This document shows, one piece after another, positions 1 to 9,439 of a DNA stretch of 64,000 bases; within the stretch, counting starts at the first letter, position 1, and each line of letters opens with the position of its first letter. Source of the stretch: Bacillota bacterium (GTDB taxonomy: Bacteria; Bacillota; Clostridia; Acetivibrionales; DSM-1351); assembly GCA_023460955.1 (NCBI GenBank), contig JAEWOH010000024.1, positions 62,001-126,000 of the forward strand. Reading direction: 5' to 3'. A program made the translations under genes and the position numbers. The notes beneath the pieces are model-generated. The model was not told the origin of the DNA. It searched no databases and saw only the letters and a program-made list of their open reading frames with translations.

Positions 1-468
1 TTAAAATACTTTACAATAATACCAATTGCTCTGCTTTTTATACTGACCACCAATCCCAGCGAGTTTGCATCTTCATTAAATAAACTTGGACTTAGTTATA
101 AGATTAGTTATGCCGTAGCCATCACACTTAGATATATTCCCGACATGCAGAGGGATTATATCACAGTTTCCCAGGCACAGCAGGCTCGTGGAATTGATAT
201 GTCAAAGAAAGTCGGACTGCTACAAAGAATTAAAAATGTAAGTGCGGTTCTGATACCTCTGTTTTTTTCTAGTATGGAGAGGATTGATACAATTAGCAAT
301 GCCATGGAGCTCAGGGGTTTTGGGAAGAAAAAAAAGAGAACCTGGTATGCGGAAAAAAGAATTGGAATAAAAGATTGGGTAGTTATAATTCTATTGCTTG
401 TTTTTGCAGTAATATCATTTATAGTAACCTTTTCAGATGGCAGCAGGTTCTATAACCCATTTAACTGA
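1..468 (+). CDS. EcfT, transmembrane subunit of an ECF transporter (5' end missing)
   Basis: The reading frame is open from base 1, so the gene begins before the window; 155 C-terminal residues are visible. EcfT couples the two ATPases of an energy-coupling factor vitamin or metal transporter to a substrate-binding membrane subunit. The two short coupling motifs of the family are visible: an Ala-Arg-Gly about residue 62-64 of the visible part and a Leu-Arg-Gly about 104-106. A hydrophobic C-terminal helix follows a basic stretch. The substrate cannot be told because the S component is outside the window. The ATPase genes normally precede this gene, which fits its position as the last gene of an operon cut by the window edge. 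Confidence 0.85.
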   Translation, partial: LKYFTIIPIALLFILTTNPSEFASSLNKLGLSYKISYAVAITLRYIPDMQRDYITVSQAQQARGIDMSKKVGLLQRIKNVSAVLIPLFFSSMERIDTISNAMELRGFGKKKKRTWYAEKRIGIKDWVVIILLLVFAVISFIVTFSDGSRFYNPFN

Positions 469-525
469 TGTAGTTAAACGGTATATACTAAAAATTAAAG
501 CATTAAGTTTTGAGGTCATACATAA

Positions 526-1266
526 ATGTCTACAGTTGAAGTAAAAGAAAAAAAGCATAGTGCATTAAACGATTTTCTGGAGGGTTCCAGGCTAAGTATA
601 CCAATTGCGTTGGGATACTTCCCTGTTTCCTTTACTTTTGGTTTGATGGCTGTCAGAGGCGGTATCCCTGTATGGATTGTAATATTGATTTCTATGACAA
701 ACCTTACCTCAGCAGGTCAGTTTGCAGGAACAAATCTGATAGTTGCAGGTGCTGGACTGCCGGAAATAGCCGTAACTACCTTTGTAATTAATATCAGATA
801 TATGTTGATGTCCCTGTCACTATCCCAGAAGCTGGCGGAGGGGGTCACAAATTTAAAACGCTGGATAATGGCTTTCGGTGTCACAGATGAAACCTTTACC
901 GTAGCAGCAATGCAAAAAAGGGAAATTACCTTTTCTTTTATGACTGGGCTTGAACTGTTGCCTTATATAGGTTGGTCCGCGGGAACTGCTGCCGGTGCAA
1001 TAGTGTGTACCCTCCTGCCGGTTACGCTTCAAAATTCCATGGGAATAGCTTTATACGCCATGTTTATTGCTTTGGTTATCCCAGCGGCTAAAAAGTCAAA
1101 AGCCGCACTGGTAGTGGCAGGCTGTGCTATTGTTATCAGTTCGGTATTGAAATGGCTTCCATTTTTAAGGTTTATTTCAGGTGGCTGGAGAATAATCATA
1201 GCTACAGTAATTGCATGTTCTCTTGGAGCAAAACTATTCCCTCTGGAAGATGCAAAGGAAGAATAA
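526..1266 (+). CDS. azlC: AzlC family branched-chain amino acid exporter, large subunit
   Basis: Polytopic membrane protein of 246 residues, the usual AzlC length. The N-terminus has the family pattern of a short charged tail followed by a helix rich in Pro, Gly and Phe (residues 20-45), then a conserved segment with NLTSAGQFAG (about residues 59-68). AzlC with AzlD exports branched-chain amino acids and toxic analogues such as azaleucine in Bacillus. A GAGGT ribosome binding site at 512-516 supports the ATG at 526. The azlD gene follows after 15 bases, so the two are almost certainly cotranscribed and form one transporter. Confidence 0.9.
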   Translation: MSTVEVKEKKHSALNDFLEGSRLSIPIALGYFPVSFTFGLMAVRGGIPVWIVILISMTNLTSAGQFAGTNLIVAGAGLPEIAVTTFVINIRYMLMSLSLSQKLAEGVTNLKRWIMAFGVTDETFTVAAMQKREITFSFMTGLELLPYIGWSAGTAAGAIVCTLLPVTLQNSMGIALYAMFIALVIPAAKKSKAALVVAGCAIVISSVLKWLPFLRFISGGWRIIIATVIACSLGAKLFPLEDAKEE

Positions 1267-1281
1267 AAGAAAGGGCTATAT

Positions 1282-1596
1282 ATGGATAGAATATTGGCTG
1301 CGGTTTTGTTGATGGCTCTGGTAACTTATTTGCCAAGGGTTTTGCCACTGGCTGTTATTAAAAATAAAATAGGGTCAAGATTTCTTACCGCATTTCTTAG
1401 CTATGTGCCGTTTGCGGTTTTGGGAGCGATGATATTTCCTGACATTTTAACCTCAACAGGACATTTTGCTTCAGCAGTAATAGGCCTTGCAACTGCCGTC
1501 GTTCTGGCTTATTTTGAAAGGGGCTTGCTTCAGGTGGCTGTTTGCGCAATTATTGCTGTATATGCTTGTGAACTGGTCATTGCACGATTAGGTTAG
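1282..1596 (+). CDS. azlD: AzlD family branched-chain amino acid exporter, small subunit
   Basis: A 104-residue membrane protein with three to four hydrophobic segments and the conserved N-terminal sequence TYLPRVLPL at about residues 16-24, typical of AzlD. It is the obligate small partner of AzlC encoded immediately upstream. The start ATG at 1282 sits 15 bases after the azlC stop, with a purine-rich AAAGGG stretch in front. No clear terminator was found in the short gap before the next gene. Confidence 0.88.
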   Translation: MDRILAAVLLMALVTYLPRVLPLAVIKNKIGSRFLTAFLSYVPFAVLGAMIFPDILTSTGHFASAVIGLATAVVLAYFERGLLQVAVCAIIAVYACELVIARLG

Positions 1597-1698
1597 TCCA
1601 TAGTAAAAAAATTAGACTGGACAGAAATTTTTCTATGTACTGGTGCGTTATAATAGATATAATATTTATAATATTTTTCTAATAATACGGAGGGCATT

Positions 1699-3252
1699 AT
1701 GATTAAACGATATATTTTGTCATTGGATCAGGGAACCACAAGCTCCAGGGCTGTACTGTTCGACAGTCTTACCGGGCAGATAGCAGGGATGAAAAGCGTT
1801 CCATTAAGACAGATATACCCTCAGCCCGGCTGGGTTGAACATGATGCCACGGAAATATACAGTGATCAGCTTGAAGCAATGATGAGCGCTATGGAAGAAG
1901 CAGCTGTGGGTCCGGAACAGATTGCCTGCATAGGCATAACAAATCAGAGGGAGACTGTAGTTGTATGGGATAAGGCTACCGGAAAACCGGTCTATAACGC
2001 AATAGTCTGGCAGTGCAGAAGATCCTCTGATATATGTGACAATCTGAAAATGAGCGGTTTGGTAGCAGATATTAAAAGCAAAACAGGTCTGGTTATTGAT
2101 GCTTATTTCTCGGGAACAAAGATTAAATGGATACTTGAACAAGTGGAAGGTGCAAGAGAAAAGGCTGAAAGAGGAGAGCTGCTTGCAGGAACTATTGACT
2201 CCTGGCTGGTTTGGAATTTATCAGGAGGCAGCTCCCATGTGACCGATTATTCAAACGCCTCCAGAACCATGTTGTTCAATATAAAGGAACTTAAATGGGA
2301 TAAAGACCTTCTTAAAGAAATGGGTATCCCAGAAGTCATGCTGCCCAGCGTAGTTTCTTCATCAGGGATTTGTGCTCATACACGTTATGTAGATAATTAT
2401 CTTAAAAATGAGAATGAACTTGACTATAAGCAAAGAGTAATTAAAAGTATACTTCAAACTGGAATACCGATTTCAGGAATAGCCGGTGACCAGCATGCCG
2501 CCTTGTTCGGTCAAGCCTGTTTCAAACCTGGTGATGCTAAGAACACCTACGGGACTGGATGCTTTATACTTATGAATACCGGTAAAACTCCTGTAGAATC
2601 TAAAAATAATCTTCTGACAACAATAGCATGGGGAATAAATAATGAAATTGAATATGCTCTGGAAGGAAGTGTATTTAATGCCGGTTCAGCAATTCAATGG
2701 CTCAGGGATGAACTGGGAATCATTGAAACTGCCCACCAGAGCGATATTGAAGCCGAACAGGTCGTGGATACCGCAGGTGTATATGTTGTTCCGGCATTTA
2801 CAGGCCTTGGAGCTCCCTATTGGGATATGTATGCCAGAGGAACGATTCTTGGTATCACAAGAGGAACAAATAGGAGACATATTATCAGAGCTACTCTAGA
2901 GGCAATAGCATACCAGAGCAGAGATGTTCTGGATGCAATGCGAAGGGATTCAAACATTAAGCTCAATGAGCTGAAGGTGGATGGCGGTGCTAGTGTAAGC
3001 GAATTCTTGATGCAGTTTCAAGCCGACATATTATCACTTCCTGTAATCAGACCGGTGATAAGGGAAACAACAGCCCTTGGGGCTGCTTACCTAGCCGGAC
3101 TTGGCGTAGGAATATGGAAGTCAAAAGATGAAATCGCACATAGCTGGAGTTTGGATAGGGTATTTAAACCATCAGATAACAAGAGCCATTTTGATACATT
3201 ATATGTTAAGTGGAAAAAAGCTGTGGAACGTTCGCTGAAGTGGGAACTGTAA
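1699..3252 (+). CDS. glpK: Glycerol kinase
   Basis: FGGY-family kinase that phosphorylates glycerol with ATP to sn-glycerol 3-phosphate in the cytoplasm. The N-terminal phosphate loop LDQGTTSSR is at residues 9-17. The WQCRR substrate segment and the GIAGDQHAALFG segment, with the probable catalytic Asp near residue 264, are present. The C-terminal ATP-binding half contains VDGGAS. Length is 517 residues, slightly more than the usual ~500; extra residues lie around 230-250. A GGAGG site a few bases upstream decides the ATG. The gene stands alone: no glpF, glpD or antiterminator gene is next to it. Confidence 0.94.
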   Translation: MIKRYILSLDQGTTSSRAVLFDSLTGQIAGMKSVPLRQIYPQPGWVEHDATEIYSDQLEAMMSAMEEAAVGPEQIACIGITNQRETVVVWDKATGKPVYNAIVWQCRRSSDICDNLKMSGLVADIKSKTGLVIDAYFSGTKIKWILEQVEGAREKAERGELLAGTIDSWLVWNLSGGSSHVTDYSNASRTMLFNIKELKWDKDLLKEMGIPEVMLPSVVSSSGICAHTRYVDNYLKNENELDYKQRVIKSILQTGIPISGIAGDQHAALFGQACFKPGDAKNTYGTGCFILMNTGKTPVESKNNLLTTIAWGINNEIEYALEGSVFNAGSAIQWLRDELGIIETAHQSDIEAEQVVDTAGVYVVPAFTGLGAPYWDMYARGTILGITRGTNRRHIIRATLEAIAYQSRDVLDAMRRDSNIKLNELKVDGGASVSEFLMQFQADILSLPVIRPVIRETTALGAAYLAGLGVGIWKSKDEIAHSWSLDRVFKPSDNKSHFDTLYVKWKKAVERSLKWEL

Positions 3253-3362
3253 ATTAACCTTTAAAGTTTGTTTTAATTGCATATTAATATAAAGTAAGTG
3301 TACTATACCGTAGTAATGTGTTATAGTAATACAAAAGTGTTGTACGCAAGGAGGTTTTATAA

Positions 3363-4661
3363 ATGGATATAAAGCAGGTATGTATTAATGCCAGCGAAGC
3401 GTCAATAAAAATGGCTGCACTTGACGGCGCTGCAAAGAATAACGCACTCTTGGCAATAGCTGATGCATTGCTTGAAAATAAAGATAAGCTGATAACTGCT
3501 AATACTAATGACTTGAAAAGAAGTGAAGAAGAAAAACTGGCAGCGCCTCTGCTTAAAAGACTCAAGTTCGATGAAAACAAAATTTGTGAAGTTGTGGAAG
3601 GAATCAGAAGCCTTGTAAAACTGGAGGAACCGGTTGGTAAAACATTGCTTTCCACAATGCTGGATGATGGATTGGAATTATATAAGGTGACCTGTCCCAT
3701 AGGGGTTATTGGTATTATTTTTGAGTCAAGGCCGGATGCCTTGGTACAGATTTCTTCACTATGCCTTAAAAGCGGCAACAGCGTACTTCTTAAAGGTGGA
3801 AGAGAAGCAAAGGAAACCAACAAGGTACTTACTGATATCATCGAGGCCGCTTCAGTTTCTGCCGGTCTTCCCCAAGGCTGGATAACACTGCTGGAGAGCC
3901 GTGACGACGTTAATGAAATGCTTAAGATGGATCAATATATTGACTTGGTAATTCCAAGAGGTTCAAATGAATTTGTGCGCTATATCATGGAAAATTCAAG
4001 AATACCTGTTATGGGGCATGCCGACGGAATTTGTCATGTGTATGTGGACGGCGAAGCCGATTTAGATATGGCGGTAAAAGTGACTGTGGATTCCAAAACT
4101 CAGTATGTGGCGGTATGCAATGCAACCGAAACCCTGCTTGTGGATGAGAATATAGCAGCAGAATTTCTGCCAAAATTAAAGGACGAATTTGATAAAAAGA
4201 ATGTTGAGATTTACGGCGATGAAGGAACACAGAAAATTATTCAGGTCAAGGCGGCAAGCGATGCAGACTGGTCAACTGAATATCTGGATTACACAATCGC
4301 CATCAAGCTGGTCTCAGGAATTGATAAGGCTATTGAGCATATTAATACTTACGGATCGGGGCATACCGACAGTATCGTAACCTCAAATAAAGCAACGGCC
4401 TTGAAGTTTATGAATCTTGTTGATTCAGGGAATGTATTCTGGAATGCTTCCACCAGATTCAGCGACGGCTTCAAATACGGATTCGGAGCCGAGGTGGGGA
4501 TCAGCACAAGTAAGCTGCATGCAAGAGGACCGGTTGGACTTGAGGGTCTGCTTAGCTACAAATTCCTGCTTGCCGGAAACGGGCAGGTGGTTGACGATTA
4601 TGCCAATAATAGAAAGAGCTTTAAGCATATTAAGCTGAACAAACAGATACAAGATTTATAG
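3363..4661 (+). CDS. proA: Glutamate-5-semialdehyde dehydrogenase (gamma-glutamyl phosphate reductase)
   Basis: NADPH-dependent reduction of gamma-glutamyl phosphate to glutamate semialdehyde, the second step of proline synthesis. The protein has 432 residues, slightly more than the common ~415-420. The aldehyde dehydrogenase fold is recognisable from GIIFESRPDALVQI (about residues 116-129), LKGGREA (about 141-147) and the catalytic Cys252 in AVCNATETLL. The start has an AAGGAGG site at a good distance. The glutamate kinase gene proB, often adjacent, is not in the window. Confidence 0.94.
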   Translation: MDIKQVCINASEASIKMAALDGAAKNNALLAIADALLENKDKLITANTNDLKRSEEEKLAAPLLKRLKFDENKICEVVEGIRSLVKLEEPVGKTLLSTMLDDGLELYKVTCPIGVIGIIFESRPDALVQISSLCLKSGNSVLLKGGREAKETNKVLTDIIEAASVSAGLPQGWITLLESRDDVNEMLKMDQYIDLVIPRGSNEFVRYIMENSRIPVMGHADGICHVYVDGEADLDMAVKVTVDSKTQYVAVCNATETLLVDENIAAEFLPKLKDEFDKKNVEIYGDEGTQKIIQVKAASDADWSTEYLDYTIAIKLVSGIDKAIEHINTYGSGHTDSIVTSNKATALKFMNLVDSGNVFWNASTRFSDGFKYGFGAEVGISTSKLHARGPVGLEGLLSYKFLLAGNGQVVDDYANNRKSFKHIKLNKQIQDL

Positions 4662-4826
4662 AATCAAACTGGAATTTTTACTTTTAGTAAATAGTTAATT
4701 AATGATAACGAATTTACAAGTTGAATTACCTGTTAATTTATCATTTGATTTATCACTCACTTTAACTGGTAAATTAACTATTTTATGCATTACAGCAGTT
4801 TGGAAGTGAAAAGGAGAGATGGCACA

Positions 4827-5207
4827 ATGAGCTTTGAAATTATTTCAACTGATAAGGCGCCGGCAGCAATCGGCCCATATTCACAGGCTGTAAAATACGG
4901 CAACTTCATATATACCTCCGGCGCAATACCGGTTGACCCTAAAAGCGGTGAAGTTGTAGCCGGAGGAGCGGCAGAGCAGACAGAACAGGCACTTAAAAAC
5001 CTCGCTGAGGTACTGGCCGGCGCCGGCGCAGGTCTTGAAAATGTAATTAAAACTACTGTTTTTATTAAGAACATGAATGATTTTGCAATAATCAATGAAG
5101 CTTATAAGAAGTTTTTTACCGGCAATTTTCCCGCAAGATCCTGTGTTGAGGTGGCCAGACTGCCTAAGGATGTACTTGTGGAGATAGAGTGCGTGGCGGT
5201 TATATAA
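4827..5207 (+). CDS. ridA: RidA family 2-iminobutanoate/2-iminopropanoate deaminase
   Basis: Small soluble trimeric enzyme that hydrolyses reactive enamines and imines released by PLP enzymes. The 126 residues carry the family signature at the C-terminus, with ARSCVEVARLPKDVLVEIE including the conserved Arg. AAPAAIGPYSQAV-type residues are near the N-terminus (residues 9-20). An upstream ATG at 4785 is in frame, but the AAGGAG motif at 4811-4816 points to the ATG at 4827. This also gives the normal family length. A strong hairpin terminator follows. Confidence 0.93.
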   Translation: MSFEIISTDKAPAAIGPYSQAVKYGNFIYTSGAIPVDPKSGEVVAGGAAEQTEQALKNLAEVLAGAGAGLENVIKTTVFIKNMNDFAIINEAYKKFFTGNFPARSCVEVARLPKDVLVEIECVAVI

Positions 5208-5243
5208 ATAGTTATTAAAACTTTAATCAGGTATCAGGATGCT

Positions 5244-5273
5244 AAAAAGGGAACTTATGAAAGTTCCCTTTTT
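5244..5273. terminator. Bidirectional intrinsic terminator after ridA
   Basis: A perfect 13-bp stem (5244-5256 with 5261-5273) and a 4-base loop, with A and T tracts on the two sides. It sits between the convergent ridA gene and the minus-strand gene ending at 5376, so it can stop transcription in both directions. Confidence 0.8.
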
Positions 5274-5375
5274 AAGTATTATTAATGAAATACCATTATA
5301 TACCCATTGCGACTGCTCAGTGCCATTTAGATATCATTACCTAATTTCTTTACTCAGCTGTCTATTGTCTACTAA

Positions 5376-7835
5376 CTACATATCCCTATAGAAAATCAGG
5401 TTTAATTCCATATCCTTGTCAACCTGGCCATCCTTAAACAATTTGGAGTACTTTCCTGCCAATGATTTTGCGGTTCTAGCCCTTGAAGTATTAAGCTGCA
5501 TCAACAGTTCACTGAAGGCAGGCTGCTTTGCGAGGGAATTCCTCATTTCCTTAGGCGGAGGGCAATATCTGAACAGTATGGAGCGGGCTAACTTGTTTAA
5601 GCGTAATATTCCTTTGGTTTCATAATTAATCCACGTTTCATAATCGCTTGTAAATATATCCCTCATTACGTTTCTATTTTTCTGAATTTGAACCTTGATT
5701 TTCTCTTTTGCTTCTTCAGTCAAATCATGATTCTTTTTAAAGAATTGAATATAGTCGGTATATTCCGAAGTCAGGGATTTTTCCGTTATATCATTCCATG
5801 CCACTCCCATCATGGTGCGGCATAGCTCCCATCGGAAGGAACCGATTAATTTAAGCACCAGCTCAGGAAGATTTTCATCTGTAAAAGCAGGTACGATAAA
5901 TCTTCCCGGAGTATTTCTGGCTTTGCCCGTTATTTCCTGCCACATAGATATTCTTGAACCAAAAGTGGGTACGATTATTATATCGGGGCGTATTTCCTTC
6001 ATAATTGGTTCTTTTTCAATGCCCTTCACATCATTCTTATACCAGATCTCTCTGTAGAAAACTGAAAAATCAATTGCAAGCACATTGTTTATAGCCTGCT
6101 GCAATTTAGATGGAGTTACCACCGACTTCTCCAGGTCTCTGGCTATTATATCCTTGTGAAGTATGGGGAAGTAGCTGCTGATGTGACCATGGCAAACCTT
6201 TTGATTTGTCTTAAGCATATTATTAATTTCAAAGCTTACCTTTGCCTTGTAATCCCGATCATAAGCAGGTTTATCTGCATCGGTAACCATCTTTCGCTTT
6301 TTCATATCTCTGAACACATCAAAATAATCCTGTCCGAAATCATTTATAGATGTCTCTTTTTTATTCTGATGTATCAGTTCAAGCCACTTTTTTGCATTAA
6401 AAACTGAAAAATCGGTACAGTTGTATTCCTTGTCACAAAGTCGGTATAGCGTGATAGCCTGTTCCTTTGTAACAAGCCTTTCATCCATATACCCGAAATT
6501 AAGAAACATACTTATAAGCTTAGGACAGCTGTTATCCTCCTGAGTACGAGCAAAGGCTTTCTCATATATGACAAAAAAGTCATTTGCAATAGAGTTTCGC
6601 AGTTCTCTGACTTCGGGATCTGAAGAGGTTTTATCCTTTAAGGTCCGGAATTGACTTAATCGTTTATTAAGACTGTTAATTTCATCCTGCGTACAGGATG
6701 AATACTGCATAATCTTTTCCAGACTGTTTTCCAATTCCGACGGTAATTCGGAAACAACAGCCATATCTCCTATATCTGCTGATGATGTATCTAAAGCAGC
6801 TTTAACTCTGACGTTTTCAATAAGATCTGAAAACTCATTGCCATTAATGTTTGTGAAGCAGTCAAATTCGTTCTGAAGCTTTCCAATACAGTTGCCGGTT
6901 ATATCTGCAGCTTGTTTCAGGATATTCAGTATGTTTATTGCAGCTTCCTTGTCATCCTTAGAATCTGAAGCTATCCTACCGTAAGTTGAAAGCAGATTTT
7001 CAGGTGACAAATAAAGCAGCTCCATGTTTCTGCAAAGTATTGAGAAAATGTTTTTAATCTCATATATAATAGAGTCCAATATTTCAGAGCCTTTTTTCAA
7101 ATGGTACTCACATACGGAACTATTACTGTTGAAGAAAACTTTTCTATTGTCAAGAGGGATGTTCAGCAGACTGGTAAAATAATCAATACCTGCATTGTCC
7201 AGTTCGGAAGAATCTGCTATGGTTTCAACTATACCTCTTGTAAACTCATTGTCTGGGTCAAGAGGGAAAAAGCCATAACCCTCCTTCATAAAATCTTCAT
7301 AAATTTTCTGATAGGAGTTTAATATTTCATTATTTGATTTGTAACTAAAATAGAACTTATCCTTGATTGCCCAAAAGTAAAGCATCAGGTTTTCGGTAAG
7401 AGCATTAATGTTCTGACAAATTGGTAACAGTTTTTGATAGGAGGTATAGCTTAAATCTATCAAGGTTGCCAGTGATGAAACCAGATATGTTGAATAGTCC
7501 TTCTGGGTGCTAATTAAATTTTTTATTTCTGCAGTTGAACTTGCCGGAAAACAATACAAATTGCAGGCATCTCTGGCAGAAAGGCTGAAGGAATTCTGAC
7601 TGTTCCTCATAACGTCATTAATGCTTAGAAAGGTGTTTTGTTCAAGAGTAAATAGTCTGCAGCTTCTTGAAATGAGCAATTGATTTTTACTGAAAATATC
7701 ATCAAAAGGTGATAAAAAAACATCAATTTTACCTTTTAACAACAATAATATTGAATTGGTTCTATCACCTTCACAAATCAGGAGCTCACCCTGAATAGAT
7801 GAATACTGACCTGCAAAATCCGGCTTTATGCTCAT
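5376..7835 (-). CDS. Large protein of unknown function with an N-terminal cyclic-nucleotide-binding-like domain
   Basis: An 819-residue soluble protein that I do not recognise as a whole. Residues 1-135 resemble a cyclic nucleotide-binding (CRP-type) beta-roll followed by a helix: GELLICEGDRTNSILLLLKG at 16-35 has the spacing of the first beta strands of that fold. No helix-turn-helix follows, so it is probably not a CRP-type transcription factor. The remaining ~680 residues are mostly predicted helical, with no transmembrane segment, signal peptide or catalytic motif that I can name. A mixed segment around 590-660 contains RPDIIIVPTFGSR. It is monocistronic: a terminator lies on each side. 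Whether the N-terminal domain still binds a nucleotide cannot be told from reading. Confidence 0.6.
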   Translation of the reverse strand: MSIKPDFAGQYSSIQGELLICEGDRTNSILLLLKGKIDVFLSPFDDIFSKNQLLISRSCRLFTLEQNTFLSINDVMRNSQNSFSLSARDACNLYCFPASSTAEIKNLISTQKDYSTYLVSSLATLIDLSYTSYQKLLPICQNINALTENLMLYFWAIKDKFYFSYKSNNEILNSYQKIYEDFMKEGYGFFPLDPDNEFTRGIVETIADSSELDNAGIDYFTSLLNIPLDNRKVFFNSNSSVCEYHLKKGSEILDSIIYEIKNIFSILCRNMELLYLSPENLLSTYGRIASDSKDDKEAAINILNILKQAADITGNCIGKLQNEFDCFTNINGNEFSDLIENVRVKAALDTSSADIGDMAVVSELPSELENSLEKIMQYSSCTQDEINSLNKRLSQFRTLKDKTSSDPEVRELRNSIANDFFVIYEKAFARTQEDNSCPKLISMFLNFGYMDERLVTKEQAITLYRLCDKEYNCTDFSVFNAKKWLELIHQNKKETSINDFGQDYFDVFRDMKKRKMVTDADKPAYDRDYKAKVSFEINNMLKTNQKVCHGHISSYFPILHKDIIARDLEKSVVTPSKLQQAINNVLAIDFSVFYREIWYKNDVKGIEKEPIMKEIRPDIIIVPTFGSRISMWQEITGKARNTPGRFIVPAFTDENLPELVLKLIGSFRWELCRTMMGVAWNDITEKSLTSEYTDYIQFFKKNHDLTEEAKEKIKVQIQKNRNVMRDIFTSDYETWINYETKGILRLNKLARSILFRYCPPPKEMRNSLAKQPAFSELLMQLNTSRARTAKSLAGKYSKLFKDGQVDKDMELNLIFYRDM

Positions 7836-7940
7836 AATGGTCTCCTTATGTATATCATTTCCCGTAGGAAAATGGGATATTTCATTAGTTGATTGGTGAA
7901 CATTAACATAATAAATTATACACCATATATAAAAATAAAA

Positions 7941-8004
7941 AAAGCCCGACTAAATACCCAGGACACTGATAGTTTAACTGCTCAGTGTCCTGGGTGTCGG
8001 CTTT
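7941..8004 (-). terminator. Intrinsic terminator after asd
   Basis: A 14-bp perfect stem (7956-7969 with 7982-7995) extended by a partly paired GCC/GGC base. On the minus strand it is followed by a long T tract (complement of the A run at 7930-7943). It separates asd from the 819-residue gene downstream. Confidence 0.85.
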
Positions 8005-8090
8005 AATATTTAAAATTTTTTGTAATTATAAAGTATTGAATTGCCTCCGGTTAATTTCTTCTGGTTCTTGTTAGATGGGGCAGCAGGTTA

Positions 8091-9176
8091 TTACTTGCTT
8101 GTTATATAGCCTTTTGCCTTAAGATATTCTGCCATCAATACCCCGCCACCGGCAGCGCCGCGGACAGTGTTGTGTGAGAGACATACAAATTTGTAATCGT
8201 ACATATGGTCTTCGCGTAACCTGCCCACAGTAATACCCATTCCATTTTCAATATCCCTATCAAGTTTTGTCTGTGGTCTGTTATCTTCCTCGAAGTATTT
8301 AACAAACTGCTTGGGAGCACTTGGCAGCTGGAGTTCCTGTGGTTCGCCACTATAGTTTTCCCAAATCTTCAATATTTCTTCCTTTGAAGGTTTGTTTTCA
8401 AAAGATACAAATACTGCGGCCAAATGTCCGTCTGTAACCGGGACTCTGATACATTGAGTAGTGATTGCAGGGGAGCTTGCTTTGACAATTTCTCCGTTCT
8501 CCAGAGAACCCCATATTTTTAAAGGCTCTTGTTCACTCTTTTCTTCTTCGCCTCCGATATATGGAATAACATTATCTAACATTTCAGGCCAATCCTGAAA
8601 ATTCTTGCCGGCTCCTGAAATAGCCTGATAAGTACATGCTACTACATTTTTTATTCCGAACTTCATCAAAGGATCTAAAGCAGGAACGTAGCTTTGGATA
8701 GAACAATTAGGCTTAACGGCAATAAAACCGTTTTTGGTTCCAAGTCTTTTTCTCTGACTGTCTATTACCTTAACATGATCAGCGTTTATTTCAGGTATAA
8801 GCATGGGAACATCAGGTGTCCACCTGTGAGCCGAATTATTTGAAACAACAGGTGTTTCATTCTTTGCATATTCTTCCTCAAGCTTTTTGATTTCATCTTT
8901 TTTCATGTCAACTGCGCTGAAAACGAAGTCAACTTCAGCACAAATATCCTTAACATGTGCTGTTGCATCTTTAACCACAATATTTTTTACGCTTTCAGGC
9001 ATGGGAGTAGACATTTTCCATCTTCCACCTACTGCCTGTTCATATGTTTTTCCGGCAGAATTTGCACTTGCTGCAATTGAAACAACCTCAAACCATGGAT
9101 GGTTTTCAAGCAGAGAAATAAATCTCTGACCCACCATACCTGTTCCGCCAATAATACCTACCTTTAATCTTGACAT
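8091..9176 (-). CDS. asd: Aspartate-semialdehyde dehydrogenase
   Basis: Reduces aspartyl phosphate to aspartate semialdehyde with NADPH, the branch point to lysine, threonine, methionine and diaminopimelate. The Rossmann motif GIIGGTGMVG is at residues 7-16, the catalytic Cys158 in KPNCSIQ and the catalytic His251 in VTDGHLAAV. At 361 residues with RWKM and SGAGK segments it belongs to the archaeal/fungal-type branch rather than the E. coli type; this is a family judgement by eye. A candidate sigma-A promoter lies about 95-120 bases upstream and a strong terminator downstream, so it is probably monocistronic. No lysine riboswitch was recognised in its leader. Confidence 0.93.
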   Translation of the reverse strand: MSRLKVGIIGGTGMVGQRFISLLENHPWFEVVSIAASANSAGKTYEQAVGGRWKMSTPMPESVKNIVVKDATAHVKDICAEVDFVFSAVDMKKDEIKKLEEEYAKNETPVVSNNSAHRWTPDVPMLIPEINADHVKVIDSQRKRLGTKNGFIAVKPNCSIQSYVPALDPLMKFGIKNVVACTYQAISGAGKNFQDWPEMLDNVIPYIGGEEEKSEQEPLKIWGSLENGEIVKASSPAITTQCIRVPVTDGHLAAVFVSFENKPSKEEILKIWENYSGEPQELQLPSAPKQFVKYFEEDNRPQTKLDRDIENGMGITVGRLREDHMYDYKFVCLSHNTVRGAAGGGVLMAEYLKAKGYITSK

Positions 9177-9270
9177 TAACCTGCCTCCAATCCAATTAAT
9201 CTATGTGTTATTATATGATGTACTATTAAAATGTGTCCGCCAACCGATGACATTTGTTCTTGTATTGTGT

Positions 9271-9299
9271 ATTTTACCATAGCACTATTAAAAATTCAA
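9271..9299 (-). promoter_or_regulatory. Candidate sigma-A promoter for asd
   Basis: Read on the minus strand: TTGAAT (9299-9294), a 17-base spacer and TAAAAT (9276-9271). Transcription would start near 9264 and give a leader of about 88 bases. Confidence 0.5.
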
Positions 9300-9439
9300 T
9301 ACTAATATTAACACAGAAAATCGGATTTTACAGTGCATAATTCTTGTCAATTTTGAATAACACTAACACTAATTCTTCAGTGTAGTTTGAGCACAAACTT
9401 AAATTAATGTAATGCACCTAAAGCAGCTAGTAAAGCAGG

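Noticed and set aside
3284..3841. 185-residue minus-strand ORF opposite proA
   Set aside because: Shadow of proA in another frame; Ser/Leu-rich translation with no family resemblance.
9177..9439. Lysine riboswitch upstream of asd
   Set aside because: The leader from the candidate start is only about 88 bases and lacks the conserved core of that class.
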